Shown: piece by piece, positions 25,453-34,469 of the stretch
Layout of the letters: the number at the start of each line of letters is the position of its first letter
Numbering within the stretch: position 1 is the stretch's first letter
Source of the DNA: JANQIV01 sp050117315
GTDB lineage: Bacteria > Bacteroidota > Ignavibacteria > Ignavibacteriales > Melioribacteraceae
Direction of reading: 5' to 3'
Assembly (NCBI GenBank): GCA_050117315.1
Contig: JASFMY010000047.1
Location: 1-42,807 of the forward strand
DNA: 42,807 bases
The notes under the pieces: model-generated
What the model saw: only the letters and a program-made list of their open reading frames with translations
Database searches by the model: none
Told to the model about the DNA's origin: nothing
Made by a program: the position numbers and the translations under genes

Positions 25453-28254
25453 ATGAGAATACTAAAAAAAATTTTTCTTTTTATTCTTTTGTTTTCAATT
25501 CAATATTCAATAATCATTTCCCAAACATATGGGGAAAAGTATCAAATACCGGAAAATCAGTTGAAATCAATGACAACTGAGGAATTGATTGAATCCTATC
25601 TGGAAAGCCGTTTAGCATTTTTAATATTTGCATATGATGATTTGCAGGATGGATTCAAAAGGGTATATAATGATTTTAATGGATTACGCGAGTTAATGAC
25701 AAGAAATGATGTTGGAGTAAAATTATTAAATTACTATAAAAATCTTAAGGTAAACGAATGTGATTTAAATTGGGACTTAATTACGAAAGCTAGATATACT
25801 TTTAAATTTATCTATGCTGAAATTCTCTTAAGTCAACCGGAAATAATAAATCAGTTCAGTAAAGATGATGTTAATATGTTATTAGATGAATTAAGAAAAA
25901 AATATGAAAATAAATTGAAACATAGCGATACATATTCGTTAGTGCATCAAACGGCAAGTTTATATACAGCTATGGTAATTTCAATTTATTCGAAAAAAAA
26001 TAGTATTGATAAAAACCTATTTAGGGATTTACTAAATCAATCTCTTTCAAAAAAAGGAAATTATAAAAGTGCTTTGCAAAAAACCGAATCAACTTCTTCA
26101 TTTGCAACGTTTTATACACCTGAAGGAATGCCCGTAAATTATATTTATCAACCAGGCGATCATTTTGATGATACAGATAGAGAACTATTGAGAATAGAAC
26201 TACAGAATATAATAAATGCTGAAGGATTAAATGCTGAAATCATAGCACCAGCAAATTTTAGCTATAATTGTTATGGTTATGCATGGACTAAATCAGAAAA
26301 TAGAGGAACTTATTGGATAGATCAAATAGGAAGTGAATTTTTTTTAGACCATGCTTACTCAAATGATGGAGAACCCTCATATATTCCTTCTTCAGAATCA
26401 GAAGCTACTCATGTAGCTGACAGTTATTACGGGCATGCAGCAAGAAAAATTCAAAACTCTTACCCTCGAACTTCCTCTGAAGGTAGAGATTATGTATCAA
26501 AAATGAGCTATCTTGGACTTGTTCAACATGAAAAATATCATGATATTTATCGTCTAAAGAGAACAAACAATCCTCCTGATTATTACAAACTAAAAACCTC
26601 GCATTCGGGCACTCTTTCAAATTACCCTAAAACATGGGTAGGTGCAGGAGGGATTACTCATACATGTTCCAACGATGTAACAGTAAACAATTCACTAACT
26701 ATTCTTGCGGATACGGAAGTAGAATTTACAAGCGGCGCAAAGCTAACAATTAACGGTACCTTAACTGCTGACGGCGGTTCATCATCAACTCCAATAACAT
26801 TTGATTTCGGTTCTCCAAATTCAACCACCGAAAACGGAATAGTACTTACCAGCAGTTCCAGCGGAACTATTAATTACTGCCAAGTACGTAATGCCTATCG
26901 CGGCATATATGAGAATAGCGTAAGTATAAATATAACCAATTCGGCAATAAGCGGCTGTACGGACGGAGTTTATCTTTACAGTTCAAGCCCTACAATTCAA
27001 GAGTGTAATATTTATGATAACTCTTACTCCGGGATATATTTAGTTTCTTCTTCTCCGTATCTATATAATAACTACATGCAAGATAATAGTTACGGTGTTT
27101 ATTGTACAACAAGTTCAAACCCAAAATTCGGGAACGGAAGCACTCAAGGAAAAAATAATATTACGGGAAATACATACGGGGTTTTTTGCTGGAATAATTC
27201 TCTCCCCATGCTTGGTAGAAGTTCGCCGTTGGACGGTGGTTATAATAACCTGGTAAATACTACATGGAATGTTTATATTCTCTCGTCGGGTTCTATTTAT
27301 GCAAACCATAACTGGTGGGGAACTACCATCCCGGCAAACTTCAAAATAGCAGGAACCGGGGGAGTAGCAACCGGCGATTATCTTAGTTCTGCTGTATCTA
27401 TTCCAACGCCACCGTTGAGTAAATCCGGCAATCTAACTACTGACTCTGATAGTGGCATACCTTTATTGTCGAAACTAAATAAAGCTTATCAATTAATCGC
27501 TTCGGATAATTTGGAAGAAGCAAGGGAAATATGCTTGACCCTTGTTAATAATTATCCGGGTTACAGTGTTTCCTACAACGCATTAAATCTATTGAAAGAA
27601 ACATACACGGAGAAGGAACTAACGGCAAAGAAGGATATGTATAAAGCATTATTCAACCAAAAGAGTAAGAAAGACCTATATGCAATGGCCGGATTGATAT
27701 TATCGGATATAGACGAGGATAACAGAGTGAAATATATAGACAAAGTAATAGAAAAATACGAAGGAGAAAGCGTAGTAAAATTAGCGATGTTCGATAAGTT
27801 CGTATATTATTATTTTGAAGAAGAAGATAAAGAGAAAGCAAGGGCAATATCGGAAGAGCTGGATTCACAGTTTGAGCTTACCCGGGGAGCCGTAGATGCA
27901 CATAAAATACTTGGAGACGAAAAATATTATGAAATAGAAGTAGCCGAAAAACAAGCGCAAAAAGATACTGTCAACCAGAGTTCGGAAGAATATGAATATT
28001 CGCTACTTGAAAACTATCCCAACCCGTTTAATCCAACGACAAAGATAAAATTCAGTATATCGGAAGCCAGTAATGTAACGCTGAAGGTATATAACACTTT
28101 GGGAGAAGAAGTAAAAGTATTGGTTAACGAAATGCTGCAGCCCGGTAAATATGAAAGGATATTTGATGCGGGCAATCTGGCAAGCGGAGTTTATATCTAT
28201 AAATTAACAGCGGGTAAATACCGGGAAGTTAAAAAGATGCTCCTCCTTCGTTAA
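25453..28254 (+). CDS. Multidomain T9SS-secreted protein: Cys/His domain plus beta-helix
   Basis: This 933-residue secreted protein has a signal peptide (about 1-24). A helical region (about 30-210) precedes an unassigned domain with NCYGYAW (Cys273), GHAARKI (His328), SKMSYLG and QHEKYH (His359, His363), a Cys/His layout reminiscent of papain- or NlpC-like folds. A right-handed parallel beta-helix follows (about 395-645, repeats such as GIYENS, GVYLYSSSPTIQECNIYDNS). Then come helical TPR-like repeats (about 670-840) and a type IX sorting domain (from NYPNPFNPTTKIKF, about 852). The last ~220 codons use ATA for nearly every Ile, unlike the first half. The start is preceded by AAGGTGAG. The enzymatic role of the Cys/His domain is a guess. 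Confidence 0.8.
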   Translation: MRILKKIFLFILLFSIQYSIIISQTYGEKYQIPENQLKSMTTEELIESYLESRLAFLIFAYDDLQDGFKRVYNDFNGLRELMTRNDVGVKLLNYYKNLKVNECDLNWDLITKARYTFKFIYAEILLSQPEIINQFSKDDVNMLLDELRKKYENKLKHSDTYSLVHQTASLYTAMVISIYSKKNSIDKNLFRDLLNQSLSKKGNYKSALQKTESTSSFATFYTPEGMPVNYIYQPGDHFDDTDRELLRIELQNIINAEGLNAEIIAPANFSYNCYGYAWTKSENRGTYWIDQIGSEFFLDHAYSNDGEPSYIPSSESEATHVADSYYGHAARKIQNSYPRTSSEGRDYVSKMSYLGLVQHEKYHDIYRLKRTNNPPDYYKLKTSHSGTLSNYPKTWVGAGGITHTCSNDVTVNNSLTILADTEVEFTSGAKLTINGTLTADGGSSSTPITFDFGSPNSTTENGIVLTSSSSGTINYCQVRNAYRGIYENSVSINITNSAISGCTDGVYLYSSSPTIQECNIYDNSYSGIYLVSSSPYLYNNYMQDNSYGVYCTTSSNPKFGNGSTQGKNNITGNTYGVFCWNNSLPMLGRSSPLDGGYNNLVNTTWNVYILSSGSIYANHNWWGTTIPANFKIAGTGGVATGDYLSSAVSIPTPPLSKSGNLTTDSDSGIPLLSKLNKAYQLIASDNLEEAREICLTLVNNYPGYSVSYNALNLLKETYTEKELTAKKDMYKALFNQKSKKDLYAMAGLILSDIDEDNRVKYIDKVIEKYEGESVVKLAMFDKFVYYYFEEEDKEKARAISEELDSQFELTRGAVDAHKILGDEKYYEIEVAEKQAQKDTVNQSSEEYEYSLLENYPNPFNPTTKIKFSISEASNVTLKVYNTLGEEVKVLVNEMLQPGKYERIFDAGNLASGVYIYKLTAGKYREVKKMLLLR

Positions 28255-28260
28255 AACTAT

Positions 28261-28276
28261 GGAGGACTCGTCCTCC
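28261..28276 (+). repeat. Duplicated TCCTCCTTCG hairpin block
   Basis: GGAGGAC-TC-GTCCTCC forms a short palindrome just after the stop codon of the beta-helix gene. The sequence TCCTCCTTCGYTAAAA occurs twice, at 28241-28256 (covering the stop codon) and 28271-28286. It looks like a local duplication of the gene's 3' end or a dispersed element placed there. Confidence 0.45.
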
Positions 28277-28288
28277 TTCGCTAAAAAG

Positions 28289-28343
28289 CAAAAGCCCACC
28301 TTTTTCCCGTAAGCGGGACAAGCAAAAAAGTTGGGCTTTTTGT
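28289..28343 (+). terminator. Rho-independent terminator
   Basis: CAAAAGCCCACCTT on the left pairs with AAGTTGGGCTTTTTG on the right. An inner CCCGTAAGCGGG mini-hairpin sits in the loop and a T-run is on the 3' side. It ends transcription of the T9SS-cargo genes before rocD. Confidence 0.8.
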
Positions 28344-28447
28344 TTATCAGAATACGATAAAGTCTTTTTTTATTTAATTCGCAAGTCTGGTATAAAAATG
28401 ATAAATTCCGTACTCATTTTTCGAATCTTATAAATTAAGGTGAAACC

Positions 28448-29683
28448 ATGATAGTAGAAAAGACAACCAAAACACAAGAACTAATTGTATTGGAAGATAA
28501 ATACGGGGCTCATAATTATCATCCTCTTCCGGTTGTGCTTTCTAAAGGCGAAGGTGTTTATTTATGGGATGTTGAAGGTGAAAAATATTTTGATTTCTTG
28601 TCTGCATACTCTGCTGTCAACCAGGGACATTGCCACCCGAAGATTATTAATACGTTAATTGAACAATCTAAAAAACTGACTCTTACTTCAAGAGCATTTT
28701 ATAATGATGCATTAGGGCCTTATGAAAAATATATAACCGAATATTTTGGATACGATAAAGTACTGCCGATGAACTCCGGTGCGGAAGCGGACGAAACTGC
28801 TCTTAAGCTTTGCAGAAGATGGGCTTACGATAAAAAAGGAATAGCCGAAGACCAGGCTAAAATTATTGTATGTGACGGTAACTTCCACGGCAGGACAATT
28901 ACAATAGTTTCTATGTCAACCGACCCGGATTCTTATAAAGGATTTGGACCGTATACACCCGGGTTTATAAAAATTCCTTACAATGATTTGGATGCGTTGT
29001 CAAAAACACTTGAAGATCCAAACATCGCCGGTTTCTTGGTTGAGCCGATTCAAGGTGAAGCGGGAGTGTTTGTCCCGGATGAAGGATATATATCCAAAGC
29101 TTATGAAATGTGTAAAGAAAAAAAGGTGCTTTTCATTGCGGACGAAGTACAAACAGGCATTGCAAGAACCGGTAAACTGCTTGCATGCGATCATGAAAAT
29201 GTACGCCCGGATATTTTAATCCTCGGCAAGGCCCTTTCAGGCGGAGTTATGCCTGTATCGGCAGTTTTAGCAGACGACGATATAATGCTTGTTATTAAAC
29301 CCGGAGAACATGGTTCTACTTTCGGCGGTAATCCTGTAGCATGTAAAGTTGCAATGGTAGCATTAGAAGTTGTAAAAGAAGAAAAGCTCGCTGAAAGAGC
29401 AGAGAAATTAGGTGAATTATTCAGAGAGGAATTAAAAAAGATCGATTCCTGTATGATTGAACTTGTGCGCGGCAAAGGTTTATTAAACGCAATTGTTATT
29501 AAACCTAAAAACGGCAAAGAAGCATGGGACGTTTGTGTTAAAATGAAAGAAAACGGATTGCTCGCTAAACCTACACATCAGCATATCATCAGGTTTGCTC
29601 CGCCATTGGTAATTACCGAGGAACAAATTCACGAAGTCGTGGCAATCATAAAAAAATCAATTCAAGAAATAGAAAACGAATAA
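28448..29683 (+). CDS. rocD: Ornithine aminotransferase
   Basis: This 411-residue class III PLP-dependent transaminase converts ornithine and 2-oxoglutarate into glutamate-5-semialdehyde and glutamate, linking arginine/ornithine to proline metabolism. The typical RocD N-terminus is present (KYGAHNYHPLPVVLSKGEGVYLWDVEGEKYFDFLSAYSAVNQGH). Other features are NSGAEADETALK, the cofactor pocket FIADEVQTGIARTG, and the Schiff-base lysine Lys261 in LGKALSGG. FGGNPVACK and HQHIIRFAPPL complete the family pattern. It is a single gene between two terminators, with AAGGTGAAA as ribosome binding site. Confidence 0.95.
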   Translation: MIVEKTTKTQELIVLEDKYGAHNYHPLPVVLSKGEGVYLWDVEGEKYFDFLSAYSAVNQGHCHPKIINTLIEQSKKLTLTSRAFYNDALGPYEKYITEYFGYDKVLPMNSGAEADETALKLCRRWAYDKKGIAEDQAKIIVCDGNFHGRTITIVSMSTDPDSYKGFGPYTPGFIKIPYNDLDALSKTLEDPNIAGFLVEPIQGEAGVFVPDEGYISKAYEMCKEKKVLFIADEVQTGIARTGKLLACDHENVRPDILILGKALSGGVMPVSAVLADDDIMLVIKPGEHGSTFGGNPVACKVAMVALEVVKEEKLAERAEKLGELFREELKKIDSCMIELVRGKGLLNAIVIKPKNGKEAWDVCVKMKENGLLAKPTHQHIIRFAPPLVITEEQIHEVVAIIKKSIQEIENE

Positions 29684-29697
29684 TTGCAAATAATGAA

Positions 29698-29726
29698 TGT
29701 AACACAGATTTCAGGTCTGTGTTACA
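29698..29726. terminator. Bidirectional terminator between rocD and histidine kinase
   Basis: TGTAACACAGA (29698-29708) and TCTGTGTTACA (29716-29726) form a perfect 11-bp stem with a 7-base loop, between two convergent genes. No long U-run is present on the plus side. Confidence 0.7.
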
Positions 29727-29736
29727 ACTAAAAAAC

Positions 29737-31902
29737 TTACCCTCTCATCAGCCACTGGTCAATGGTCATTTTCAAAAAATTTATATTAATAGGCTTTGCA
29801 ATGTAATCATTCATGCCGGCCTTTAAGCAGCGCTGTCGGTCCTTCATGCTTGAGTGAGCCGTAACTGCAATAATCGGAATATCCTTTATTTCGTCACCCA
29901 GTTTTCTTATTCTTTTAGTAGCCTCAATTCCATCCATATCTTCCATTTCAATATCCATCAGAACAAGTTTGAATTTACCGGTCTTAATTGCTTCAATTGC
30001 TTCAATTCCGTTTGAAACCGCATCAACCTGGTAGCCTACTTCCCTAAGAACTTTTAATTCTATATTCTGGCTTATAGGGTTATCTTCAACAAGTAAAATC
30101 CTTTTGGAAGACTTTTTGCTATTTTCCGGAATTTGCGGAATTTCCGTTTCAATTTCCTTCTTTGGATTTGCGGGCTCAAGCCTTTTTTCAAACTCTCCTA
30201 CTTTATCTGTTCCAATGTATTCAAAACTCACTGTAAATTTAAATGTAGACCCGCTGTTTAATTTTGATGTAATCTCAAATTTACCGCCCATCTGTTTAAC
30301 AAGTTCTTTTGCCAGAACTAATCCCAAACCCGGTTCTTTTTTGTTATTTGTATCCTTCAGCAGTTCATCAACGCTGAACAAATGATTTAATTTTTCTTTA
30401 GAAATTCCTTTGCCTGTATCCGTTATAACCGTGGATATTTTCACTTTGTTATTTTCCACTGTTTCCGGTTTAACCAAAATACCAACTTCTCCTTCGTGTG
30501 TTGATTTAACCGAAAAATTTAAAATGTTATTCACAATCAATCTATACTTAATTAAATCCCCTTTAAGCGTAATGGGAGTTTCCGGATCAATCTCAAATCT
30601 TATTTTAATTGCTTTTTCTTTTACAGCGGGGGTAACTATTGAGATTGATTTTTCAAGCTGGTCTTTTATTTGAAACTCAAATATCTCTACGGAAGTACTT
30701 TCACTGTCTATACTGGCCAGATCAATAATATTATTTATCATATCTAGAAGTGCATCGGATGAAACTTTTGCGCCTTTAGCAAATTCTTTTAGTTCATCCA
30801 CGCTTTCATAAAGTTCGTTTTCTATCAATGTTAAAAAACCCATAATGGAATTCATCGGGGTTTTAACATCGTGATTAACGTTTGATAAGTAACGGGATTT
30901 GAAGACGCTGTTTTTTAGTATGCTGGTTTTAACGTCTTCATATTTTTTCAATTTAGATTTTAATGATATTATTAATTTTTGAGATTCTTCCTCTTTTTTA
31001 TATTTCTCTGTTACATCCGCAACAAAACCTATAAAATAATCGGGTTTGTCATTTTCATCCAAAATCAATTGGTCACTTAAGGCAATAACAATCTCACTAC
31101 CGTCGCTTTTTTTTGCTTGCAGTACATCGTTAATTTGTGTTTCCCCGCTTTCAATATTTTCAAGGAGAAATTTTCTTTGGTCGTAGTTTTTCAAAATATT
31201 CTTAATAAGATTTACCTTTTCAATTTTGCCGGTATATTCTAGCCCGAATATTTTTTTGAAAGTGTTGTTTACCAAAATCAAATTTCCCTCAAGATCAGAT
31301 TCGTAAAATCCTTCGGAAGTATGATTAAAGAAATGTTCTATAACGGGGTCTTCTATTTCTACCTTGTCTTCCTGCTTATCTCCGTTTCTAATCATCTTAA
31401 ATGTGCTTGCAACTATAGCCATTATACTCAGAAGAATTATATATGATACGGCTTCGGGGCTTTTGGTGTTAAAATGTTCTATATTACTATTAAAAAGAAC
31501 AGAAGAAACAAAGATAATGTTGTAATAAACCGAAACTATAATTTGATTTTTCAAGTCCCAGTTTAAAAATAAAGATGCGGTAAATACTAACAGAGAAACA
31601 ATGGCAACGTTTAATACTAATGTTTGAGGAATAAAATATACAATTACTCCAAAAGATAAAATCACCGAGAGCAAAACAAGATGTACCAATAACACTGCAT
31701 TATTTTTACTGAAACTGAAATTAGTTAATGCTATCACCAAGAATGTAATAACAGAAGCGGAAATCCGGGTAATATAAATTAATTGTGAATGAGCAGGAAA
31801 ACCGCTTATTTCAAACAATAAAAGACTGAGCCCGGAAATGGTAGCCAGATGCGCTATTATTCTTAACGGTGCAATTAGGAATTGTTTATTTGAAGAACTC
31901 AT
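29737..31902 (-). CDS. Hybrid sensor histidine kinase / response regulator
   Basis: This 721-residue membrane protein starts with about six hydrophobic segments (about 10-172). A PAS domain (about 190-300, EHFFNHTSEGFYESDLEGN) and a short coiled coil follow. The HisKA domain has the H-box NVNHDVKTPMNS (phospho-acceptor His344). The HATPase domain (about 440-560) has DTGKGIS and GLGLVLAKELVKQMGG. A C-terminal receiver domain (about 598-718) has acidic VEDN and phospho-acceptor Asp650 in LMDIEM. There is no DNA-binding output domain, so phosphate is probably passed to a partner not present here. The membrane part is not a recognised sensor family. It is divergent from the PAP2 gene. Confidence 0.92.
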   Translation of the reverse strand: MSSSNKQFLIAPLRIIAHLATISGLSLLLFEISGFPAHSQLIYITRISASVITFLVIALTNFSFSKNNAVLLVHLVLLSVILSFGVIVYFIPQTLVLNVAIVSLLVFTASLFLNWDLKNQIIVSVYYNIIFVSSVLFNSNIEHFNTKSPEAVSYIILLSIMAIVASTFKMIRNGDKQEDKVEIEDPVIEHFFNHTSEGFYESDLEGNLILVNNTFKKIFGLEYTGKIEKVNLIKNILKNYDQRKFLLENIESGETQINDVLQAKKSDGSEIVIALSDQLILDENDKPDYFIGFVADVTEKYKKEEESQKLIISLKSKLKKYEDVKTSILKNSVFKSRYLSNVNHDVKTPMNSIMGFLTLIENELYESVDELKEFAKGAKVSSDALLDMINNIIDLASIDSESTSVEIFEFQIKDQLEKSISIVTPAVKEKAIKIRFEIDPETPITLKGDLIKYRLIVNNILNFSVKSTHEGEVGILVKPETVENNKVKISTVITDTGKGISKEKLNHLFSVDELLKDTNNKKEPGLGLVLAKELVKQMGGKFEITSKLNSGSTFKFTVSFEYIGTDKVGEFEKRLEPANPKKEIETEIPQIPENSKKSSKRILLVEDNPISQNIELKVLREVGYQVDAVSNGIEAIEAIKTGKFKLVLMDIEMEDMDGIEATKRIRKLGDEIKDIPIIAVTAHSSMKDRQRCLKAGMNDYIAKPININFLKMTIDQWLMRG

Positions 31903-32079
31903 TAAAATTCCTGAAATATAAAATTACCTCCTGATAAAACAAAGTTATACTTTATAAAAAATAATCGGAAAATAAAAGTGAAAATATAGAGTAAAATTCA
32001 TTTTTCTTGGAAGTTATTCTTATTTTTCAATGTAATTTATTTGAAAATTATTCAGTAATAAAACTATTATTTTTCAACA

Positions 32080-32646
32080 ATGGTAGAATTTTTTTATTCA
32101 ATTGATGTGGAGCTTTTTTATTTTATAAACCACACACTCTCAAACTCTGTTTTTGATAAATTTTTTATTCTAATTACAAACGTCAAAAACTGGTATATTA
32201 CTTACATAATTTTATGGTCAATAGCATTCTTTAAAGGCGGAAGAATAGGAAAAGTTGCTGCTATAGGGGCTATTTTTGTAATTGTGTTTTCAGATCAATT
32301 AAACAGCTCATTATTGAAAAACCTTTTTGAAAGGACTCGTCCTTGTAACGAATTGCCGGGTGTGAATGCATTGCTTGGCTGTTCGGGCTCATATTCATTT
32401 CCTTCTTCTCATGCAGTAAATAATTTTGCAATTGCCGTATTTTTCTACCGTCTTTTCCCCAAACTAAAATGGGTACTCTTGATCAGCGCGGGATTAATAG
32501 CAATTTCCAGGCCTTATGTCGGTGTCCATTACCCTTCGGATATTCTGGCAGGTGCTTTGCTTGGTTGGGGTATTGGTTATTTATTTTCCGTTATTGCTTT
32601 AAAATTTAACGACTATTTTGAAAAAAAATTTATAGAAAAAAAATGA
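32080..32646 (+). CDS. PAP2-family membrane phosphatase
   Basis: This 188-residue membrane phosphatase carries the three acid-phosphatase signature blocks: LKNLFERTRPC (KX6RP), FPSSHAVNN (PSGH-type) and SRPYVGVHYPSD (SRX5HX3D). About five membrane helices surround them. It is likely a lipid-phosphate or undecaprenyl-diphosphate phosphatase acting on the periplasmic side; substrate not provable. Its stop codon overlaps the ATG of the AMP nucleosidase gene (ATGA), indicating translational coupling. Confidence 0.9.
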   Translation: MVEFFYSIDVELFYFINHTLSNSVFDKFFILITNVKNWYITYIILWSIAFFKGGRIGKVAAIGAIFVIVFSDQLNSSLLKNLFERTRPCNELPGVNALLGCSGSYSFPSSHAVNNFAIAVFFYRLFPKLKWVLLISAGLIAISRPYVGVHYPSDILAGALLGWGIGYLFSVIALKFNDYFEKKFIEKK

Positions 32647-33416
32647 AGACTAAACTTGAAATTGCCAAAAATTGGCTGCCGAGATATACCGGAACAAAGC
32701 TTGACGATTTCGGCGACTTCCTTTTGTTAACTAATTTTTACAACTACGTGGTTAAATTTGCCGAACTTTGCAATACAGAGATTGAAGGTATTGGAAAACC
32801 AATGCAGACAGCAACAAACAGTAACGGTTTAACAATAATTAATTTTGGAATAGGTTCTCCCAATGCGGCAACCGTTATGGATCTGCTTGTAGCCAAAAAT
32901 CCCAAAGGGATTTTATTTCTGGGTAAGTGCGGCGGATTAAAACATACCACGGATATAGGGCACTTCATTTTACCGATAGCTGCAATTAGAGGTGAAGGAA
33001 CGAGCAACGACTATATGCCGCCTGAAATACCTGCACTGCCGTCTTTTAAACTTCATAAATTTGTATCCGATAAAATAATTGAACACAAAATGGAGTATAG
33101 AACCGGGGTAGTGTATACTACCAATAGAAGAGTATGGGAATGGGACAACGACTTTAAAACTTATTTGAGTAAAATAGGTGCAATCGGGATAGATATGGAA
33201 ACCGCTACTATTTTTACAGTCGGCTACGTAAACCAGCTTGCAAGAGGAGCTTTATTGCTAGTTTCGGATAAACCTATGCTGCCCGAAGGAGTTAAAACTG
33301 AAGAATCCGACCAAAGAGTAACGAAAAAATTTACCGATCTGCATTTAAAGATTGGCATTGAGGCAATGGAAGAAATTGGAGAAAAAGGGGAACAGATTAA
33401 ACATTTTATGTATTGA
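32643..33416 (+). CDS. amn: AMP nucleosidase
   Basis: This 257-residue short-form AMP nucleosidase of the Bacteroidota type hydrolyses AMP to adenine and ribose 5-phosphate. The N-terminus (IAKNWLPRYTGTKLDDFGDFLLLTNFYNY) is the family signature. The nucleoside-phosphorylase-like core has FGIGSPNAATVMDLL, LGKCGGLK, IAAIRGEGTSNDYMPPE, and IDMETATIFTVGY containing the ribose-binding Met-Glu pair. LLVSDKPMLPEGVKT is also conserved. It lacks the extra N-terminal domain of the long E. coli Amn. It overlaps the preceding PAP2 gene by four bases. Confidence 0.9.
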   Translation: MKTKLEIAKNWLPRYTGTKLDDFGDFLLLTNFYNYVVKFAELCNTEIEGIGKPMQTATNSNGLTIINFGIGSPNAATVMDLLVAKNPKGILFLGKCGGLKHTTDIGHFILPIAAIRGEGTSNDYMPPEIPALPSFKLHKFVSDKIIEHKMEYRTGVVYTTNRRVWEWDNDFKTYLSKIGAIGIDMETATIFTVGYVNQLARGALLLVSDKPMLPEGVKTEESDQRVTKKFTDLHLKIGIEAMEEIGEKGEQIKHFMY

Positions 33417-33462
33417 TGTGTTTCTAATCATCTTTTTTTTCGGATCCCTTTGAGATTTTAAG

Positions 33463-33518
33463 CAAAATAAAATGACAGATGTCGCAGTTAGTGTATTTTA
33501 TTTTGATATTTTTTTTTA
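33463..33518 (+). terminator. Terminator after AMP nucleosidase
   Basis: CAAAATAAAAT-ACA-type arms at 33463-33477 and 33492-33505 form a long AT-rich stem with a ~14-base loop. A run of nine Ts follows (33510-33518). Confidence 0.55.
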
Positions 33519-33545
33519 TAACTTATGACAAATCCTAGGTGAAAA

Positions 33546-33971
33546 ATGAAAAAAAATTTAATAACCCTTTTGTACGCGGTTTTTCTGGTTGCATCGGTAA
33601 ATATCCCGGCACAAGAAGTTACTGCCAACAAAACCCTCGAAAATATTTTCGAGTACAGCAAAAGCAAAAATTATGAATCTGCTGCTGTTTTTCTTGCTTA
33701 TGACGGAGTTGATGAAAACAGAAAGTTTAAGGATACTTTCAATTCTAAGGAAAAGAGCGAATTAAAAATAGTTAGAAGAAAACTTAAAAAGATTAAAGCT
33801 CTAATTGACATCAGCGATAATTACGAATTCGGTAAAACTGTAAAGAAGAAAAAAGACGGTGTTGATTTGTTCATTCAGCCTGTTGTTTTTAACAGCGGCA
33901 ATCAAAAACTGACTACAAATTTCGAATTTATAAAAATAAAAGGTAAGTTTGCTTTAGCCGATATTGACTAA
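33546..33971 (+). CDS. Small secreted protein of unknown function
   Basis: This 141-residue protein has an N-terminal signal peptide (about 1-22, ending NIPAQ). The helical then beta-rich body ends in NFEFIKIKGKFALADID. This general layout, with a final strand of the type FxFIKxxGKFxLxDID, is seen in NTF2-like periplasmic proteins, so that fold is possible. No family is firmly recognised. A membrane protein gene follows 11 bases downstream and a decarboxylase gene after that, so the three may form an operon. Confidence 0.65.
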   Translation: MKKNLITLLYAVFLVASVNIPAQEVTANKTLENIFEYSKSKNYESAAVFLAYDGVDENRKFKDTFNSKEKSELKIVRRKLKKIKALIDISDNYEFGKTVKKKKDGVDLFIQPVVFNSGNQKLTTNFEFIKIKGKFALADID

Positions 33972-33982
33972 TTAAATTGCTA

Positions 33983-34465
33983 ATGCAAACTTTTAATGCA
34001 AAAAATTATTTCAGAAAACTTGACCTGATTTTTCTCTCTTTAATTTTTTCTTATCTCTTTTTTTTCTTCACGGCTTTGTTTTTAAAAGATAATATCTGCA
34101 TCAATATTTTTCCGGGTGATGAAGATACATCAAAAATTACAGCCTTAATAATTACCTCATCAGCCGTTGTGATTAGTAAATTTATTTTCAACATCATACC
34201 TATAAAAACAAATAGCAGTATAAAAACCAAATTAAAACAACATTTTATTCTCACGATAATTAGATTTCTTCTGCTTGATTTGTCAATGCTGATTAACTTA
34301 TTTTTATATTTGGCAAATAAAGATAATTTGTTTTTATTGATTTACGGAATAATATTTTTACTTAACTTTGCTTATCGACTGACATTTAATTTGTTGCAGA
34401 AAGAAATAAAAATAGATGTTGAAAAAATTGAATTACTCACAAAAGAATTAAACAAACCGGGTTAA
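33983..34465 (+). CDS. Small four-helix membrane protein, unknown function
   Basis: This is a hydrophobic protein of about 160 residues with four predicted membrane segments (near 14-36, 52-73, 87-109 and 116-136). Its Lys-rich C-terminal tail is probably cytoplasmic. The ATG at 33983 is used here; a TTG two codons earlier (33977) is also possible. No conserved family motif is recognised. It lies between the small secreted protein and the acetolactate decarboxylase gene, with the latter starting four bases after this stop. Confidence 0.6.
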   Translation: MQTFNAKNYFRKLDLIFLSLIFSYLFFFFTALFLKDNICINIFPGDEDTSKITALIITSSAVVISKFIFNIIPIKTNSSIKTKLKQHFILTIIRFLLLDLSMLINLFLYLANKDNLFLLIYGIIFLLNFAYRLTFNLLQKEIKIDVEKIELLTKELNKPG

Positions 34466-34469
34466 AAAA

